The position numbers and the translations under genes are program-made. A stretch of DNA of 64,000 nucleotides, taken from assembly GCA_030762175.1 (NCBI GenBank), contig CM060842.1, positions 67,705,001-67,769,000 on the forward strand. The letters are read 5' to 3'. Under the pieces are notes generated by a model that had not been told where the DNA came from, did not search any database, and worked only from the letters and a program-made list of their open reading frames with translations. Every line of letters starts with the position of its first letter. The stretch's first letter is position 1. Source of the stretch: Metallyticus violacea. Its lineage: Eukaryota; Arthropoda; Insecta; Mantodea; Metallyticidae. Shown here in pieces: positions 45,410 to 57,560 of the stretch.

Positions 45410-47825
45410 AATTTATTTATATAAACACTATTTTAATCCAATTAAAACCTCTTTCCCATGGTAAAGTTTAAAATTCTAAAATGGTTAAAATATTCAACAC
45501 TCTTAAGCGTTTCACTCTTTAAACTATTGAAATTCAGGACATGTTTCGTGACCTGTTGATCACATTGTCAGCTGATACGACTAACAAGTCATGCTGGAGT
45601 TGGAGAGGCAGGTAACTGTAGGGGGCTTTGGTGGTCTGTGAAAGAACTTACACAAAATGTTATCTGCTTCCGGAATTTCAAAGTTCATAAGTTCATTTTC
45701 CTTAATAAAAATGTTCTCCCATATGCTTAGTTCTTTAGGAAATGGGACAACTCTTAGTAAATTAATATCTTTGTCAATTTCATGGGGCTCATTTCAAAAA
45801 TGTACTGCTACAGTTGATTTTTCTATCTGTTTGTGTCTAATGTTTCTCACGTTCCTTCATTCTGGTACCAATGTTTCTCTTAGTTTTTCCTATTTATACC
45901 TTTTCACAGTCCTTACAATTTATCTGATATATTCCTGACTCTTCTCTTTGAGTATGCCATCTACCTTGTTTAGTTTCAACAATTTCCCAATACTAAATCT
46001 ATTTTGAGGAGCCAGTATAATATTGTACTGATTAAATTTTTTTGAAATTTATTATTCAATTTTGGATGGTAAGTGAACTTTTTGTAGATCTTATCTTTAG
46101 ATAAAGCACTCAATGTGGTGATTTGTTTTAGTTTTCTTTTCTTTTCTTCCTGAAATCTTACACTTTTTTGATCTATCATCTGTTTTTTAAAACCATTAGA
46201 AATTGCTGTGTCTATTATGTACTGGTATTCATTCTTTATTCAATACTGTTGATTGGCACATTAATTAATCTGTATATCATACACACCGCCACGGATAGCC
46301 AAGGTCGTTAAATCGTGGACTCGTAAGCGGGAGGTCTGGGGTTTGAATCCCACCAGGACCGTCTTCCCTGACTGAGGTTTTTTCCACATTTTCCTCAGTC
46401 TTCATAAATGGCAAATGCCGGGCAGGTACCCTAAACTTAGGCCTGGAACGTTTCCTTCCTTAAAAATAAATCCTTTCCCAATATATCATTTCATTTCATG
46501 TATCACCAGTATCCATCGCCTGTAGTGCCTCTGTAGCAAAAATAGGCGTTAAACACTATTCATTTTGTATATCACACTGTTGAAGGCTGCTTCTTTATAC
46601 GTTCTTGGGTTGAAACCATTGACCTTTATATAATTATCTGTATATGTATCCTTTCTGTAGATGCCAAATTCTAATCTGCCCTTATGTTTAATTATCTTTA
46701 TATCCAAAAATGGTAAGACATTATTTATTTCCATTTCTATTGTAAATTTTATCGTATATTCTTGTAAATTCAACAATTTAAGTTCATACTCTATGTGTCT
46801 TTTTTGAACAATTGCAAATATGTTATCCCTGTATCTATAGCAGATCTTAAAAATATATGGAAAGGCTTTTGTAATGTGTGTTTCAAATACACTCATGAAT
46901 AGATCGGCTAGAAAAGGTAAAAGAGGGCTGCCAATGACTAATCCTGATTTTTGCTTAAAAACTTATCCTTCATACATGAACTAAGCTTGATTCAAACATA
47001 GTTCTATAAGATTAATGTATTCATTGAGGTATTTCTCTGTTAGATTGGAAGACGTTAACCCCTTTTTCAAAAGACTTAAGACTTTGTTTTGCGGTATACT
47101 AGGAAACAGATCTTTGACATCAAAAGAAACTAAAGTGTCTTTGGGAGATAGTTGATAATCTTTAATTCTCATAATGATATCCATGAAATTTTTCAAACTT
47201 TTCAAGCTTTTTAATCTAGGAAATGTATTGAACTGTGAAGTTAACTAATCAGATAATTTAGCAATCAATACCAATCTGTTAAATAACTGCCAAAAAGCAA
47301 TAAAAGAAACCTTAGAAAGGAGCACATTATTTTCAAACATTGATTGGTACAAGAACACATAATCCTTCCTTAGCTAGAATTTTTGGTTTACCCAAACCAG
47401 GGAGTAACATGAGACCTATAATTAATAATATTAATACTCCTTGCTACAATTTAACTGATTAGTGAATCATGAAATTGACAAAGATATTAATTTACTGAGA
47501 GCTGTCCAATTTCCTAAAGAACTAAGCATATGGAAGAACAGTTTTATTAAGGAAAATGAACACAGACTTATGAACTTTGAAATTCCAGAAGCAGATAACA
47601 TTTTGTGTAAGTTCTTTCATAGGATACCAGAGTGCCTTACAGTTACCTGCCTCTCTAACTCCAGCTGACAATGTGATCGACAGGTCATGAAACATGTCCT
47701 GAATTTCAATAGTTTAAAGAGTGAAACGCATTAGTGTGTTGAATATTTTAACCATTTTAGAATTTCAAACATTCCCATGGGAAAGTGGTTTTAATTGGTT
47801 TAAAATAATGTTTATATAAAGAAAT
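45410..47825. mobile_element. Penelope-like element E, inverted arrangement, carrying a SINE
   Basis: A minus-strand PLE runs from about 47250 to 45480. 47205-46981 reads LVSFDVKDLFPSIPQNKV (RT motif A). 46896-46549 reads YRYRDNIFAIV (catalytic YxDD altered to YRDN) and LPFLDIKIIKHKGRLEFGIY. 46179-45976 is the linker. A degraded endonuclease and hammerhead-like CTGACAA...GAAACATGTCC follow at about 45540-45571. A plus-strand piece faces it: 47462-47668 (PKELSIWKN, RLMNFEIPEADN) and a second ribozyme-like core at 47665-47697. The outer ends are mutual inverse repeats. Confidence 0.85.
46280..46565 (+). mobile_element. tRNA-derived SINE family A inserted in PLE E
   Basis: ACCGCCACGGATAGCC head, B box GGGTTTGAATCCC, GGCAAATGCCGGGCAGGTAC and end GGCGTTAAACACTA. 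It is the best-preserved copy. TGTATATCA repeats flank it (46271-46279 and 46566-46574). Confidence 0.9.
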
Positions 47826-48254
47826 TGCATGTTCTTTCATGAGCAAAAATTTGCAGTTTTTATCTATCTTCAAAAATGTGCTTTTATTTAAACACTTATT
47901 TATTTTGAACCATTTAATATTCAATACAGACTGTTTAAGTTTTTGAGACAATGAATATATAACATGAGTGATGATTTATTTAGTCTGAAATCCATCAATA
48001 TCCTAAGCTAGAGGCTTTAGTTTTACAGTATGAAGGACAAATCTGGATAATACCTTATCAGGCATTGGGCCCAGACCTCTGTACAGACTCTTAGTCCATA
48101 AAATGGATTATTCTTACTCTGACCTGTTAACAGGAAGTAAGACATAGCTTCCAAAGCAGTAAGCAAAAATTGTTGGAAATCTGAAAATACATGATTACTT
48201 AGAAAAATGATATATGATGTTTATATGTATTTAGAAGCTATTGATAGTGAAGTA

Positions 48255-49130
48255 ATGAAAAATTACAAATTGAATATTTTTCAATGTTCACATAAACTTC
48301 ATTTGCAGGATTTTTAAAGTATCCTTCAATTCCATCTTCAGCTGTTGACTGATTGCTTGGTATTCTGGGTTTAATATGGTCATGACTAAATCTGAGTTGC
48401 TTCTCTGTTGACATTTGTTGACTGGAATAGGAATTTACTGAATTTGTCCAGAGGTGGAATGTCAAAATTTATTAATTCATTTCTATTTTTTAAAATTAAA
48501 TTTTTTTCTTATCTACAAATAGTTTTATTGGAGTATGTATTTCTTTTAACAAAGTTACTTCTATGGTTGTTTTCCAAATATGAGTTGCTACCGTTGATTT
48601 TTCCTACTGTTTTAGCCAGATATTTCTAAAATATGTTTTCTTTCTAGTTTCCCAGCTTCTCTTAGCATTTCCTGTACATCTTAAATTGAAATCTGAACAC
48701 TGTCTTGCATATGTACCTGATTTTTTTTCTCTGGTGATATGCTGTCTTTTAATGAAGAACCTAATAAGTTTTTTATTTTGTATTTATTTTGTGGTGCTAA
48801 CTTTATGCCACATTCTTTGAAGATCTTACCAAACTTGTGATGATATTCAGAATAATATGCAAATCTGCTCTATTTGTAATTCTTGGTTATTTTTAATTAT
48901 ACATATATCTTTAATGGATTTTTGTATTTTAAATTTGTCAATCTTCATATACCATCCTGAATATCATCACAAGATATTCAGGGGAAGATCTTCAAAGAAC
49001 ATTCCTATTCCAGCCAACAGATGTTGACAGAGAAGCAATCAAATCCAGCCATGACTACAGCAAACAGCCCAAAACTACCAAGCAGTCAGTCAACAGCTGA
49101 AGAGGGAAATGGATATTCTGAAATATGTCA
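48255..49130. mobile_element. Penelope-like element F, eroded, inverted ends
   Basis: The minus strand (48760-48440) reads ELINFDIPPLDKFSKF, the PLE endonuclease C-terminus, and THIWKTTIEVTLLKEI. Cores CAGCTGAAGATGG (minus, about 48340) and CAACAGCTGAAGAGGG (plus, about 49090) with shared flanks (TGTTGACAGAGAAGCAA) show the mirror arrangement. Confidence 0.65.
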
Positions 49131-49210
49131 TAATTTAAAAAGCCTATAGGTGAATATGACAAATTATTATGAAATCACTCAAATTTCACTAATTTTGTTC
49201 CACTTACTTG

Positions 49211-49244
49211 GATATGTTTCAAAGGCGTTTGCCTCTATCTTCAG
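49211..49244 (-). ncRNA. Hammerhead-like ribozyme core, left arm of G
   Basis: Minus strand CTGAAGA, stem AGGC-AAAC-GCCT, then GAAACATAT. Core bases fit CUGANGA/GAAA. Confidence 0.6.
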
Positions 49245-49543
49245 CCTGGTCCCACTAGCCACATGAGAATTATAAAATATAAATACACAGAAAAATCAGC
49301 AGTGGCAGACCATTTTTGGCAAAAAAAAAAAAAAAAAAGCCATGAATTCCAAAATGAACCAAAACTACTAAAAGCTCTTCAAAAACCCATAGAATTAACA
49401 GTATGGGAAAGTATATTTATAAACAAAAACAAAGATTTTTTGGTTAATTGATCTACCAAACAGCAGTTACCTCATCAATAAGTTTGTTAAAGCCACAGAG
49501 CAACATCTTAATACCACACTGGGAAGTGGCCAGTGGGACCAGG

Positions 49544-49576
49544 CTGAAGATGGAGGCAAACGCCTGTGAAACATGT
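49544..49576 (+). ncRNA. Hammerhead-like ribozyme core, right arm of G
   Basis: CTGAAGA (49544-49550), stem AGGC-AAAC-GCCT, GAAAC at 49568. ACATGT then gives a minimal stem III and a GTC cleavage triplet. Confidence 0.68.
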
Positions 49577-49649
49577 CCAAGTAAGTGGAACAAAATTAGT
49601 AAAATTTGAGTGATTTTGTAATAATAATTTGTCTCATTATACTATATTT

Positions 49650-50900
49650 TACTGTGAAAATACCCAATGCAAAAAAACTACTTATATATGAAGTATATGT
49701 CAACATTCGAAAACATTCAATTTGGAAACGATATCTTTGTTGAAGAGTAATTTAAAGCTTAATGTGTCTATTTCTGAAAAATAGAAATGAGGGCCATCTT
49801 TCAAAATTTCAGTTCTATTACAATATTAAATTAAGTGTATTTATGTGAAAATAATTTTATACTCTTTCTGTATTGGGCTCAAATCTAAAGCTTACTACTG
49901 AATTAGATTTGATTACAACTTAATTTTTCCTTTTTTATTATAAAACCACATACTAAAATATTGATTCTAGTGTATTATCATCAATGTTATAGTAGGAATA
50001 TAGTAGTAAACAAAAATGATTTCTTTTTATTTTTTAAAACTTCCAGTCATTTATTGTTTCTTTTACTTAAAAATAAAAAAAAATGAAAAATCACATGACT
50101 GACACAACAACATAAACAATTTGAATAAATACATTCAGTATGTTGGTTATCCTATGATCAATTTTTTTAACTGCAGCCATTACCTTGTCATTTTCTACAT
50201 TAGGCCGTTGTAAATTTCTAAGCCCTCTTCTTATCTTTTTCATTTTGCTGCATATATTAAATCACAGTTTGAACTGAGACTAATGTTGCTTAAAAGCTTG
50301 CTAATATGTTTTTTGTGTCATACTTTCCAAATGTTATATTACAAATTTTTCTTTGGCATTTATGTGTACATTGTTTTTAACAATGGAGTGAATATGATAT
50401 TTTATAAACGTAATTTATAATAAAATTTAACTTTAATTTCTTGGATTTAACGAGTGTGAAAAGCACTCATATACATTTTATTCATTGTATATCAAGCTTT
50501 CAAAACAAATTATTTTACAAATCCATTCTTCCTACTGCATTAACAGATATTAAACAATTTTTCCCACTATGTGTGTATAAAGTATGCCTTATTAAATCAT
50601 TCTAATAAACTTACAAAACAGTCTTAATAGACTCATTATATTGAATAGAAGAAGTAGTTAGTTACTTTTAAACAAATATGTCCATAAATATTTCCAAGGG
50701 CATGTTGCAAATTTGTCAGTCATCACCTTGACCACAATCACATTAGTATATTCTCCACATTTTATCCTCGCTCTTATAATAAAAACCCGTGTATAATTTG
50801 CATTCTAATTTCAAGTTTGATACTCACGATATTGATTTGATTTTTGTTTGTTCTTTATCACAGTAATTTTTTTAAAGTTTTGTTTCTTTAAATCTGACTT
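49650..50900. other. Intergenic, nothing recognised
   Basis: AT-rich; no domain or structured repeat seen. Confidence 0.5.
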
Positions 50901-50949
50901 TCTTTTGTCACTCGAGTGCTATGGCTCAGAGAGGTGCCGTCACTAGGTG

Positions 50950-51008
50950 TCAGGGTCGTAACTCAGGGAGGATTTCTTCATCTCGATCATTGGAAGAATT
51001 CCCGTCTC
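50950..51008 (-). CDS. Candidate terminal exon of an unrecognised minus-strand gene
   Basis: The minus strand shows a long pyrimidine tract and TTTTTCCAG, then two bases and 18 codons (DGNSSNDRDEEILPELRP) ending in TGA. The acidic, hydrophilic tail and locally raised GC and CpG stand out from the surroundings. The same stretch also holds a plus-strand ORF, 50921-51082 (MAQRGAVTRCQ...), so the strand is unsettled. No partner exon was found. Confidence 0.3.
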
Positions 51009-51089
51009 CTGGAAAAATTAAAAAGAATGTGTTTGGCAATATAAATTTCAAAATACTAGAGCAGAGTAATTTTAATTGCTAATAGTAAT

Positions 51090-53220
51090 TTTAACCTAAT
51101 ATGTAATTAAAATTATGCTGAAATGCATCAAATTAATAAATGTTAAAATACTGATGGTTCTTAGTTATGTCCTTTCAAAGCTTTATACCAGACAATTCAA
51201 ATATATTCAAATATCAGTCAGAACTGTTAATAGCTTTAATTAAAGCACAACTCAATAGCATGAAACTCCATCTCAGAACTTTAAATGTTTTACATTTATG
51301 ATATGGTAGCAACTGGAAACTGGAAACTGCAGAAGCTTGCAACAATGTATGTGAATATGTTTTAATTTTCTGCAATGAACTTTTAGAATTTTTTATGCAC
51401 TTTGAGATATATAACAGTAAAAATTAATGGAGAAGCAAGTTAATAATGAAATAAAAAACCATAGTTCAACTTTAGAAGCAGCATGAAAAATATTTCACAA
51501 AAGGAGAAACAAGCAAAAAATCTCTAGAACACATTTTATATAGATGTTTTAAGTATTAAGACTAAGCTAATAAAATATTAAAGGCAAAACAGTTCAAATA
51601 ATTTTATTAATGAAGCAAAAGTTACATCATGTTTCTACTATACTTTTTTTTATTGATGTTTCTGACCAGTTAACATACCAGGCAATTAATAATTAAAGAA
51701 AAAAAAAACAATTTACTTGTGCAGGGATACATAGATGCTGTTCAGACTTGTAAATTTGTGAATCTTAAGGCAGGAGCTATATACTGTAATTTACTGGAAA
51801 AACTGGGAGTTTGAAAAAAATTGTTAAGACTGATATACAATTTTATCTGAAAGTTTGCAAATTTTTGTATGCATCTATTATAAATGAACCATGGAGTATT
51901 GGTGGCCATACAAAGAAGTATATTCTGAGGGATTTGGAGCTTGTGCATTTGTCTTTACTAACTGTTGTCTATCTAGAGTTACGAAGTTATAGTTGTTTAG
52001 ATAATACACTTATATAGTAGCAGAGAACATTCAAGTTGGGAGGAGTACTTTTATGAAGAATTACTTTTAACTTTTATATTTTAGTTTAAGCTATATTGAT
52101 TAATTTTGTGATTATGCAATCCAGTTTAGATGCATATTTAGTAATATAAAGATATTTTTCAGACATGTTGTGTAGTAACCAAGATTTTGTTTCATTTAAA
52201 ACTTGCAGTTGGACTAAACATCAATATCTGAGAAAAAATCTTGCTTTCTAGTTTAGAGTAACTAACAGAGAGGTATCATTTAAGAATTTGTTGCAATAAT
52301 ATTATAATAATGTTTGGAGGATCTGAATTACAGCATTGGTGGTGAAATATGAGTAAATGAATGTGATGACATCATTATACATAGCAGTGAAAATAGGATG
52401 TAAATCAGAAAAATTATAAAGGAATCTAGTGAATATAGAAGATGCCAAAAATGTATTAATGTGAAATTATTGCAGAAACTAGCTGTGGAGTCCTGAAATA
52501 TCAACAGTGCATATTATGATGTGTGATCTGACATTTTAATAGAAATGGCAAAGAAAACCTGTATAACATTACTTCAACAATAAACACTATGTCAAACTAT
52601 GTTGATATTCTGGGATGCATAAATGTAGCAATGGTAAACTGTTTCCATTCATAGTTTTGGATTATATACTGTATAATTAGTAACTGGTAAGTTAGTAAGT
52701 CTCTGAACTCCAAAGACTATAGTCCCCTAGGCTGTAAGAGTAGCTCAGAATTTCACAGAAAATGGATAAGGGCTAAACACTACAGTTGACAGTCTTTGGG
52801 ATGAAATTAATAGAAAAAAGAGATTAAAGAGGGAAGGAAAATGAAAAGCACTGATGGAATAAAAGAGGGGAAACAGGATAACCCTGAGAGAAAAGCCAAA
52901 AATCATGACTTTATCCATCAAAAATGCACTTTGCACCTCCAAGATTCAACTCTGACTCACATTTGTACATCTCCTACATTATGTGACTCTTTTCAACAAC
53001 TCATGTCCACTTAAACTTAACTTTTGCCTCATATCATTAAAGATCTTCCTGAACACCACTAATTTTCTCCTCTTCAGCCATTTCTGCTCTAATAAACTTA
53101 TTCTTCAATAATTGCTCTCCTTGCAATCAAACAGGTTATCTATTCCCCCCCCCCTTCCATAAATAGGGCAGATATGAGGAACTATTCCCCTGTTCTTTCA
53201 CAAACCTACTCCTTAACAAA
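51090..53220. other. Intergenic, nothing firmly recognised
   Basis: An ORF at 51811-52017 and an acceptor-like site at 51725 followed by 29 open codons are present, but neither gives a recognisable peptide. Confidence 0.45.
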
Positions 53221-53231
53221 ATAAGGCAATT

Positions 53232-54649
53232 CCTAAATATAACATTTAATTTTGTGTCGGAACCAATATAGTGAAGTGATTAATATGTTCTTAATTATCT
53301 AATGAGTCAATTTGATAATCTTATGCTCCACTTACTGTTGAATTATGCAAAACTAGTTTTGCAGGCTTTTGCCTGTATCCTCAGTTGCCAGTCCACTGTC
53401 GGATTCATTGTTGGTTGGCTGGACTTGGTGTAGCTCTTGTGGACATTTTATGAACTTCTGGATTAATTTGTCTTCTGTTGGGATCTCAAAGTTCATAACC
53501 ATATCCTCATATTTTTTCATATAAATTTTTTCCCATAATCTCAGTTCCACTGGCCGATCTATGAATTTCAATAATTTCACTCCTATTTCATATCATGTTT
53601 ATCTCTCCAAAAGTGATGTTCAAATGCTGATTTCTCTATCTGACTGTACCTTATGTTTCTCCAGTGTTCCTTCAGCCTGATTTCAATGCTTCTTTTTGTT
53701 TTTCCAATATATACTTTGCTACATTCTGAACAGTTGACAATGTATATTCCTGACTTCTTCTTCTCAGATATTCTATCATTATAACCAGAATTCAGCAGAT
53801 TTTTTAGGTTAAACTTGTTGACTGGGGACAAAGTAATCCCAAACTCTCTAAGTATTTTTTGGAATTTTTTGGTGGCCTAAGGATGATAAGTGAATTTCAT
53901 GTGGATGGTAGATTTTTTATTGTTGTCAATGTTGTAACCTCTTCTTTTGTTTCAATTTCTTAATTTGATGGGTAGGACCAAGAATTTGTAGACAAGAAAA
54001 TCAGGAAATTCAAACAAAAGACGAGGTTAAAACAGGTTGCAACATTGACAACAATAAAAGAATCTACCATCCACATGAAATTCACTTATAATCCTAGGAC
54101 CACCAAAAATTCCTAAAAATACTAAGAGAGTTTGGAACTACTTTGTCCCTTGTGAACAAGTTTAGCCTAAAAAAATCTCTTCAATTCTGGTTTTAATGAT
54201 AGAATACCTGAGAAGAAGAAGCTAGGGAATATACAAAATCAACTGTTCAGAATGTAACAAAATATATATTCGAAAAACAAAAAGAAGCATTGAAATCATG
54301 TTGAAGGAACACTGGAGAAGCATCAGGTACAGTCAGATACAGAAATCACTTGAACATCACTTTTGGAGAGATAAACATGATATAAAAATGGGAGTGAAAT
54401 TATTGAAATTCATAGATTGGCCCGTGGAGCTGGGAACATGGAAAAAAATTTATATGAAAAAATGATATGGTTATGAACTTTGAGATCCCAACAGAAGACA
54501 AATTAATCCAGAAGTTCATAAAATGTCCACAAGAGCTACACCAAGTGCAGCCAACCAACAATGAAGCAGACAGTTGACTGGCAACTGAGGATGCAGGCAA
54601 AAGCCTGGAGCATAAGATTATCAAATTGACTCACTAGATAATTAAGAAC
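53232..54649. mobile_element. Penelope-like element H, 1.4-kb palindromic insertion
   Basis: Two roughly 700-bp copies face outward around about 53975. The minus copy encodes SPVNKFNLKNLLNSGYND, SGIYIVNCSECSKVYIGKTK, RLKEHWRN and EHHFWRDKHD (53831-53583). After one frameshift it gives LWEKIYMKKYEDMVMNFEIP (53580-53353). The plus copy is the same sequence with more stops. The 3' ends carry CTGAGGA (minus) and a diverged plus counterpart. Direct repeats ATAAGGCAATT at 53221-53231 and 54650-54660 bound the whole palindrome. Confidence 0.9.
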
Positions 54650-54919
54650 ATAAGGCAATTGCGTTTCTTTTGATTTTATCACACATTTTGCTTTCATAAT
54701 CTAATTTTAATTCTCTATTAAACTTTAATTATCTTTTCTCTTGAATTTGTGAATATAACATTTGTCTGTACATATTACTTCTGACCATAATCCCATAATA
54801 AAATTGCCATTAGCCACCCCATATCTTGAAGGCCATCTTTAATGAACTATTTTATAATCTTCTCTAACCATTTACTCTTATTTAAATTTGCTTCTTGATA
54901 TTTTGGCCAAATACGGGTG

Positions 54920-55539
54920 TATGATTATCTGGTAATAACTGAATATGGAACAAATGTTTCAACATTCTTCAATTACCATCCTCTCACACTTCATTCACCT
55001 AACTTGCATTGGCTGATTTTGTGGAATACCCAAAATTATCTGCAAAACATACTTAATAACACCCATCCTTATTCATCCATCATTAATCCCCAGATTTCTA
55101 TGTCATATATCTACTGAGACTCAATCAAAGCACCATAAACTCTCTGAAACCATATCACACTCATAACTGGAGCTAGATACTGGCATCTTCTCACTGCATT
55201 CATGGCCAATCTCTCTTCAGCTAATGCCATCTTTTTGTGTTTATCCCATCCTGCTGTATTTTTCATCTTGATTCTTAGATCAATAAATTTCCTAACTACC
55301 TGGATTCCTCTATCATAAATAAATCATTTTTTTTCTCTTTTCAATTTGTTTCTCTTCTTAAGCACTATCATTTTGAATTTATCCTGATTTACTCTTAATC
55401 CCCATTTCTTATAGTATCTTTCAATTGCTACTAGAACATACTTCAAACCAATTACTAATAGGGGTCCAACTCTCATATCATCTGCATATAATAAACCAGA
55501 AACTTCCAAATTGTTTATACCGGTAAATGGATATTAACT
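54920..55539 (-). mobile_element. LINE C-terminal part (fragment 3 of a split element)
   Basis: Minus frame 55509-55324 reads EVSGLLYADDM (catalytic YADD) and YYKKWGLRVNQDKFKMIVLK. Downstream frames give RRCQYLAPVM and YDIEIWG-like segments. The same element continues upstream at 55930-56129 and 57339-57560, beyond two PLE insertions. Confidence 0.75.
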
Positions 55540-55925
55540 TAATATTGACATAGAGTTGGTTTGGTGTGACTTATGCTTCACTTATTTGATTTTTTACTGG
55601 ACATGTTTCGGGAACATTCAGCATCATCAGATGAAAACCACCTGGTAGAAGCATACTCTGTAGGCAGAGAAATTTATCAAATATATCCACCATGGTATCT
55701 CAAAGTTCTGATGCAGTTTTATTGTTGATGTAAATTTTTTACATGTTGATAGGTCCAAAGGTTTGCAAGTATATTTAAATTTTTTTTTTAAAAAATCAAT
55801 TTCATGGTTTTCTGACAAAGTGGGCTCCCACTGCTGATTTCTGTATCTGTTTGTAAAGGATCTTTTTGAAATGTTCTTTGATCCAAGTAAGTGAAGTATA
55901 AGTTTCACCAAACCAACTTTATATC
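55540..55925. mobile_element. Penelope-like element I, short inverted copy
   Basis: The ends (AGAGTTGGTTTGGTG / CACCAAACCAACTTTAT) are inverse repeats. Inside, the minus strand reads a degraded endonuclease (NQQWEPTLSENHEIDFLKKK). It splits the LINE between its 55539 and 55926 sides. Confidence 0.75.
55600..55630 (-). ncRNA. Hammerhead-like core with canonical CTGATGA
   Basis: The minus strand has CTGATGA (55630-55624), CGAAAC and ACATGTCC. The core is canonical but stem II is weakly paired. Confidence 0.55.
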
Positions 55926-55929
55926 AATA

Positions 55930-56129
55930 TTATTTTACTACTTCACTTGTTAATAGCTTCAAGAATAGGATTTTAACATGTTTAACACAATCCAATATAT
56001 CATCAGAAATAAATAAAAATATACATGCTTAATTTGCATCCTTGTCTATGCCCATTATCTTAAATTACTTTCTCCATTTCTTCTATTCCACATCTTAAAC
56101 AAGAAATATTCCTAATTAAAACATTTCTA
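55930..56129 (-). mobile_element. LINE RT segment (fragment 2 of split element)
   Basis: The minus strand gives IRNISCLRCGIEEMEKVI and then an RQGCKLSM-like motif B. It joins logically to 57339-57560 upstream. Confidence 0.65.
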
Positions 56130-57338
56130 TGAAACTAACACAGTGAAACCCAGTCATGTGAATAAAATCATGTGATATATCCTACTAAACACTCGTATTG
56201 CTTCACTTACTTGTGTGATATTTGGAACCAGTTTCGAAGACCTTCGTCTTCATCCTCAGCCAAGGGTACGACTGGTTGGAGAATCCAATGACTCTGTCAA
56301 AATGAAGTGCCGCCCTGGTGGTGTTTTTATGTATTTAAAATTGGTGTTTTCTACCTTTGAAATATCAAAGTTCATTAATCAATCTCTGTATTTATGAATG
56401 TATATTTTTTCCCAAGTATCCAGTTCTATATGTCCCTCAGTCTCTTTTAATAAATCTACCATACCTTCTTCACAATCTCATGGTTTTTGTCCAAAAATTG
56501 ATATGCCACAGCTGATCAATCTGTCTATTTATATTTTATGTCCTGAAATGCTCTTCTGAATGTGTGCCCACATTTCTCTTTGTTTTTCCAATATAGATCT
56601 TTTCACAATCTGCACGTTATTCTGTAAATACCTGCTTTTTTCTCTAGTGGGGTGTTTACAACTCTTTTATCTTTCTAGATATTTCCTAAATTAAATCTGT
56701 TGATGGGTTCTAACTTTATATTGAAACCTTTAAAACTATTTTGAAATTTTTTCATTGCTTTTGGATATGTAAATTTTTTAAAATTTGTTTTTCTATATCT
56801 GCTGATAATGTGGTGATATGTGTAATAAGTTTTTTTCCTTTTAAATCTTTCCACTTTTTTATGTACCAGATGTTTATTAAAACCATTTAAATTGCCAATT
56901 CTTCTATTTTCTTGTATTCTTTTTTAAACTCTTCTTTACTAATTGGTAAATTAACCAAACTATATGTCAGGTTGATGAATACACAACAGGTTGTTGTTTG
57001 TGTGTTAAAGGGTTAAAACCATCTGCCTCGATATGATTATGTATGGGTATCTTACCTATATATATCCCAAAGCTCAGATTCTCATGGTTCTTCATAATTT
57101 TTATATCTAAAAATGGTAACATGCTATCATTTTCTGTTTCATATGTAAACAAAATGTTCCTGTCTTGTATATTCAGCAGCTTTAAGGCATCATCAATCAG
57201 ATTTTTGTTTACTATAGAAAAAATGTCATCAACATATCTGTACCAAATCCTAAAAAAGAGATATTCTGATGAAGTAAATTTGTTAATATCTCAATCATTT
57301 CAGTGCTCCAACCTTTCTTTGTTAATTTGTACTAAAGG
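56130..57338 (-). mobile_element. Penelope-like element J, 1.2-kb insertion in a LINE
   Basis: The minus strand from about 57250 reads RIWYRYVDDIFSIVNKNLID, with the RT catalytic YVDD intact. 57152-56967 reads MLPFLDIKIMKNHENLSFGI. A linker and an eroded GIY-YIG region (56280-56700) follow. It ends with the hammerhead-like core (56225-56259) and tail GAAACTAACACAGTGAAACC. Direct repeats ACATTTCTA at 56121-56129 and 57339-57347 bound it. Confidence 0.88.
56225..56259 (-). ncRNA. Hammerhead-like ribozyme core of PLE J
   Basis: CTGAGGA, a six-pair stem GAAGAC-GAAG-GTCTTC, then GAAACTGGTTCC with self-complementary ACTGGT-type stem III. One of the best-formed cores here. Confidence 0.68.
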
Positions 57339-57560
57339 ACATTTCTAATGACTCTATCATATACTTTCTCCAGGTCAACAAACAAGGTATATAATCTGCT
57401 CCATTTATTCATTAGGCACTTATCTATCAACATTTTAATAATCAGTGTGCTGTCTACAGTTTTTCCTCTTCTTAAAACTGGCCTGAAATAGTGACAGTCT
57501 ATTATGATATAACCTTCCATCCATATCTGGATTCTTTCTTCAATTCAATTTATTAATGCT
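57339..57560 (-). mobile_element. LINE RT segment (fragment 1 of split element)
   Basis: Minus frame 57520-57332 reads YFRPVLRRGKTVDSTLIIKM and LYTLFVDLEKVYDRVIRN (RT motif A). Its continuation is displaced by PLE J. Confidence 0.75.

Larger units (their letters stand above)
49140..49640. mobile_element. Penelope-like element G, short inverted copy
   Basis: The ends GACAAATTATTATGAAATCA / TTTTGTAATAATAATTTGTC are inverse repeats. Between two opposed ribozyme cores lies the plus-strand endonuclease tail: KYTEKSAVADHFW, IELTVWESIFINKNKDF. A poly(A) stretch at 49321-49338 interrupts it. Confidence 0.85.

Noticed and set aside
51725..52017. Acceptor-like site with 29 open codons (GYIDAVQTCKF...) and a following 68-codon ORF
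   Set aside because: The pyrimidine tract is poor, the peptides match nothing recognised and the frames do not connect. Could be chance in AT-rich DNA.
53340..53390. Intact hammerhead in PLE H minus copy
   Set aside because: CTGAGGA and a good stem are present, but the second core strand reads GCAAAAC, so the GAAA is broken.
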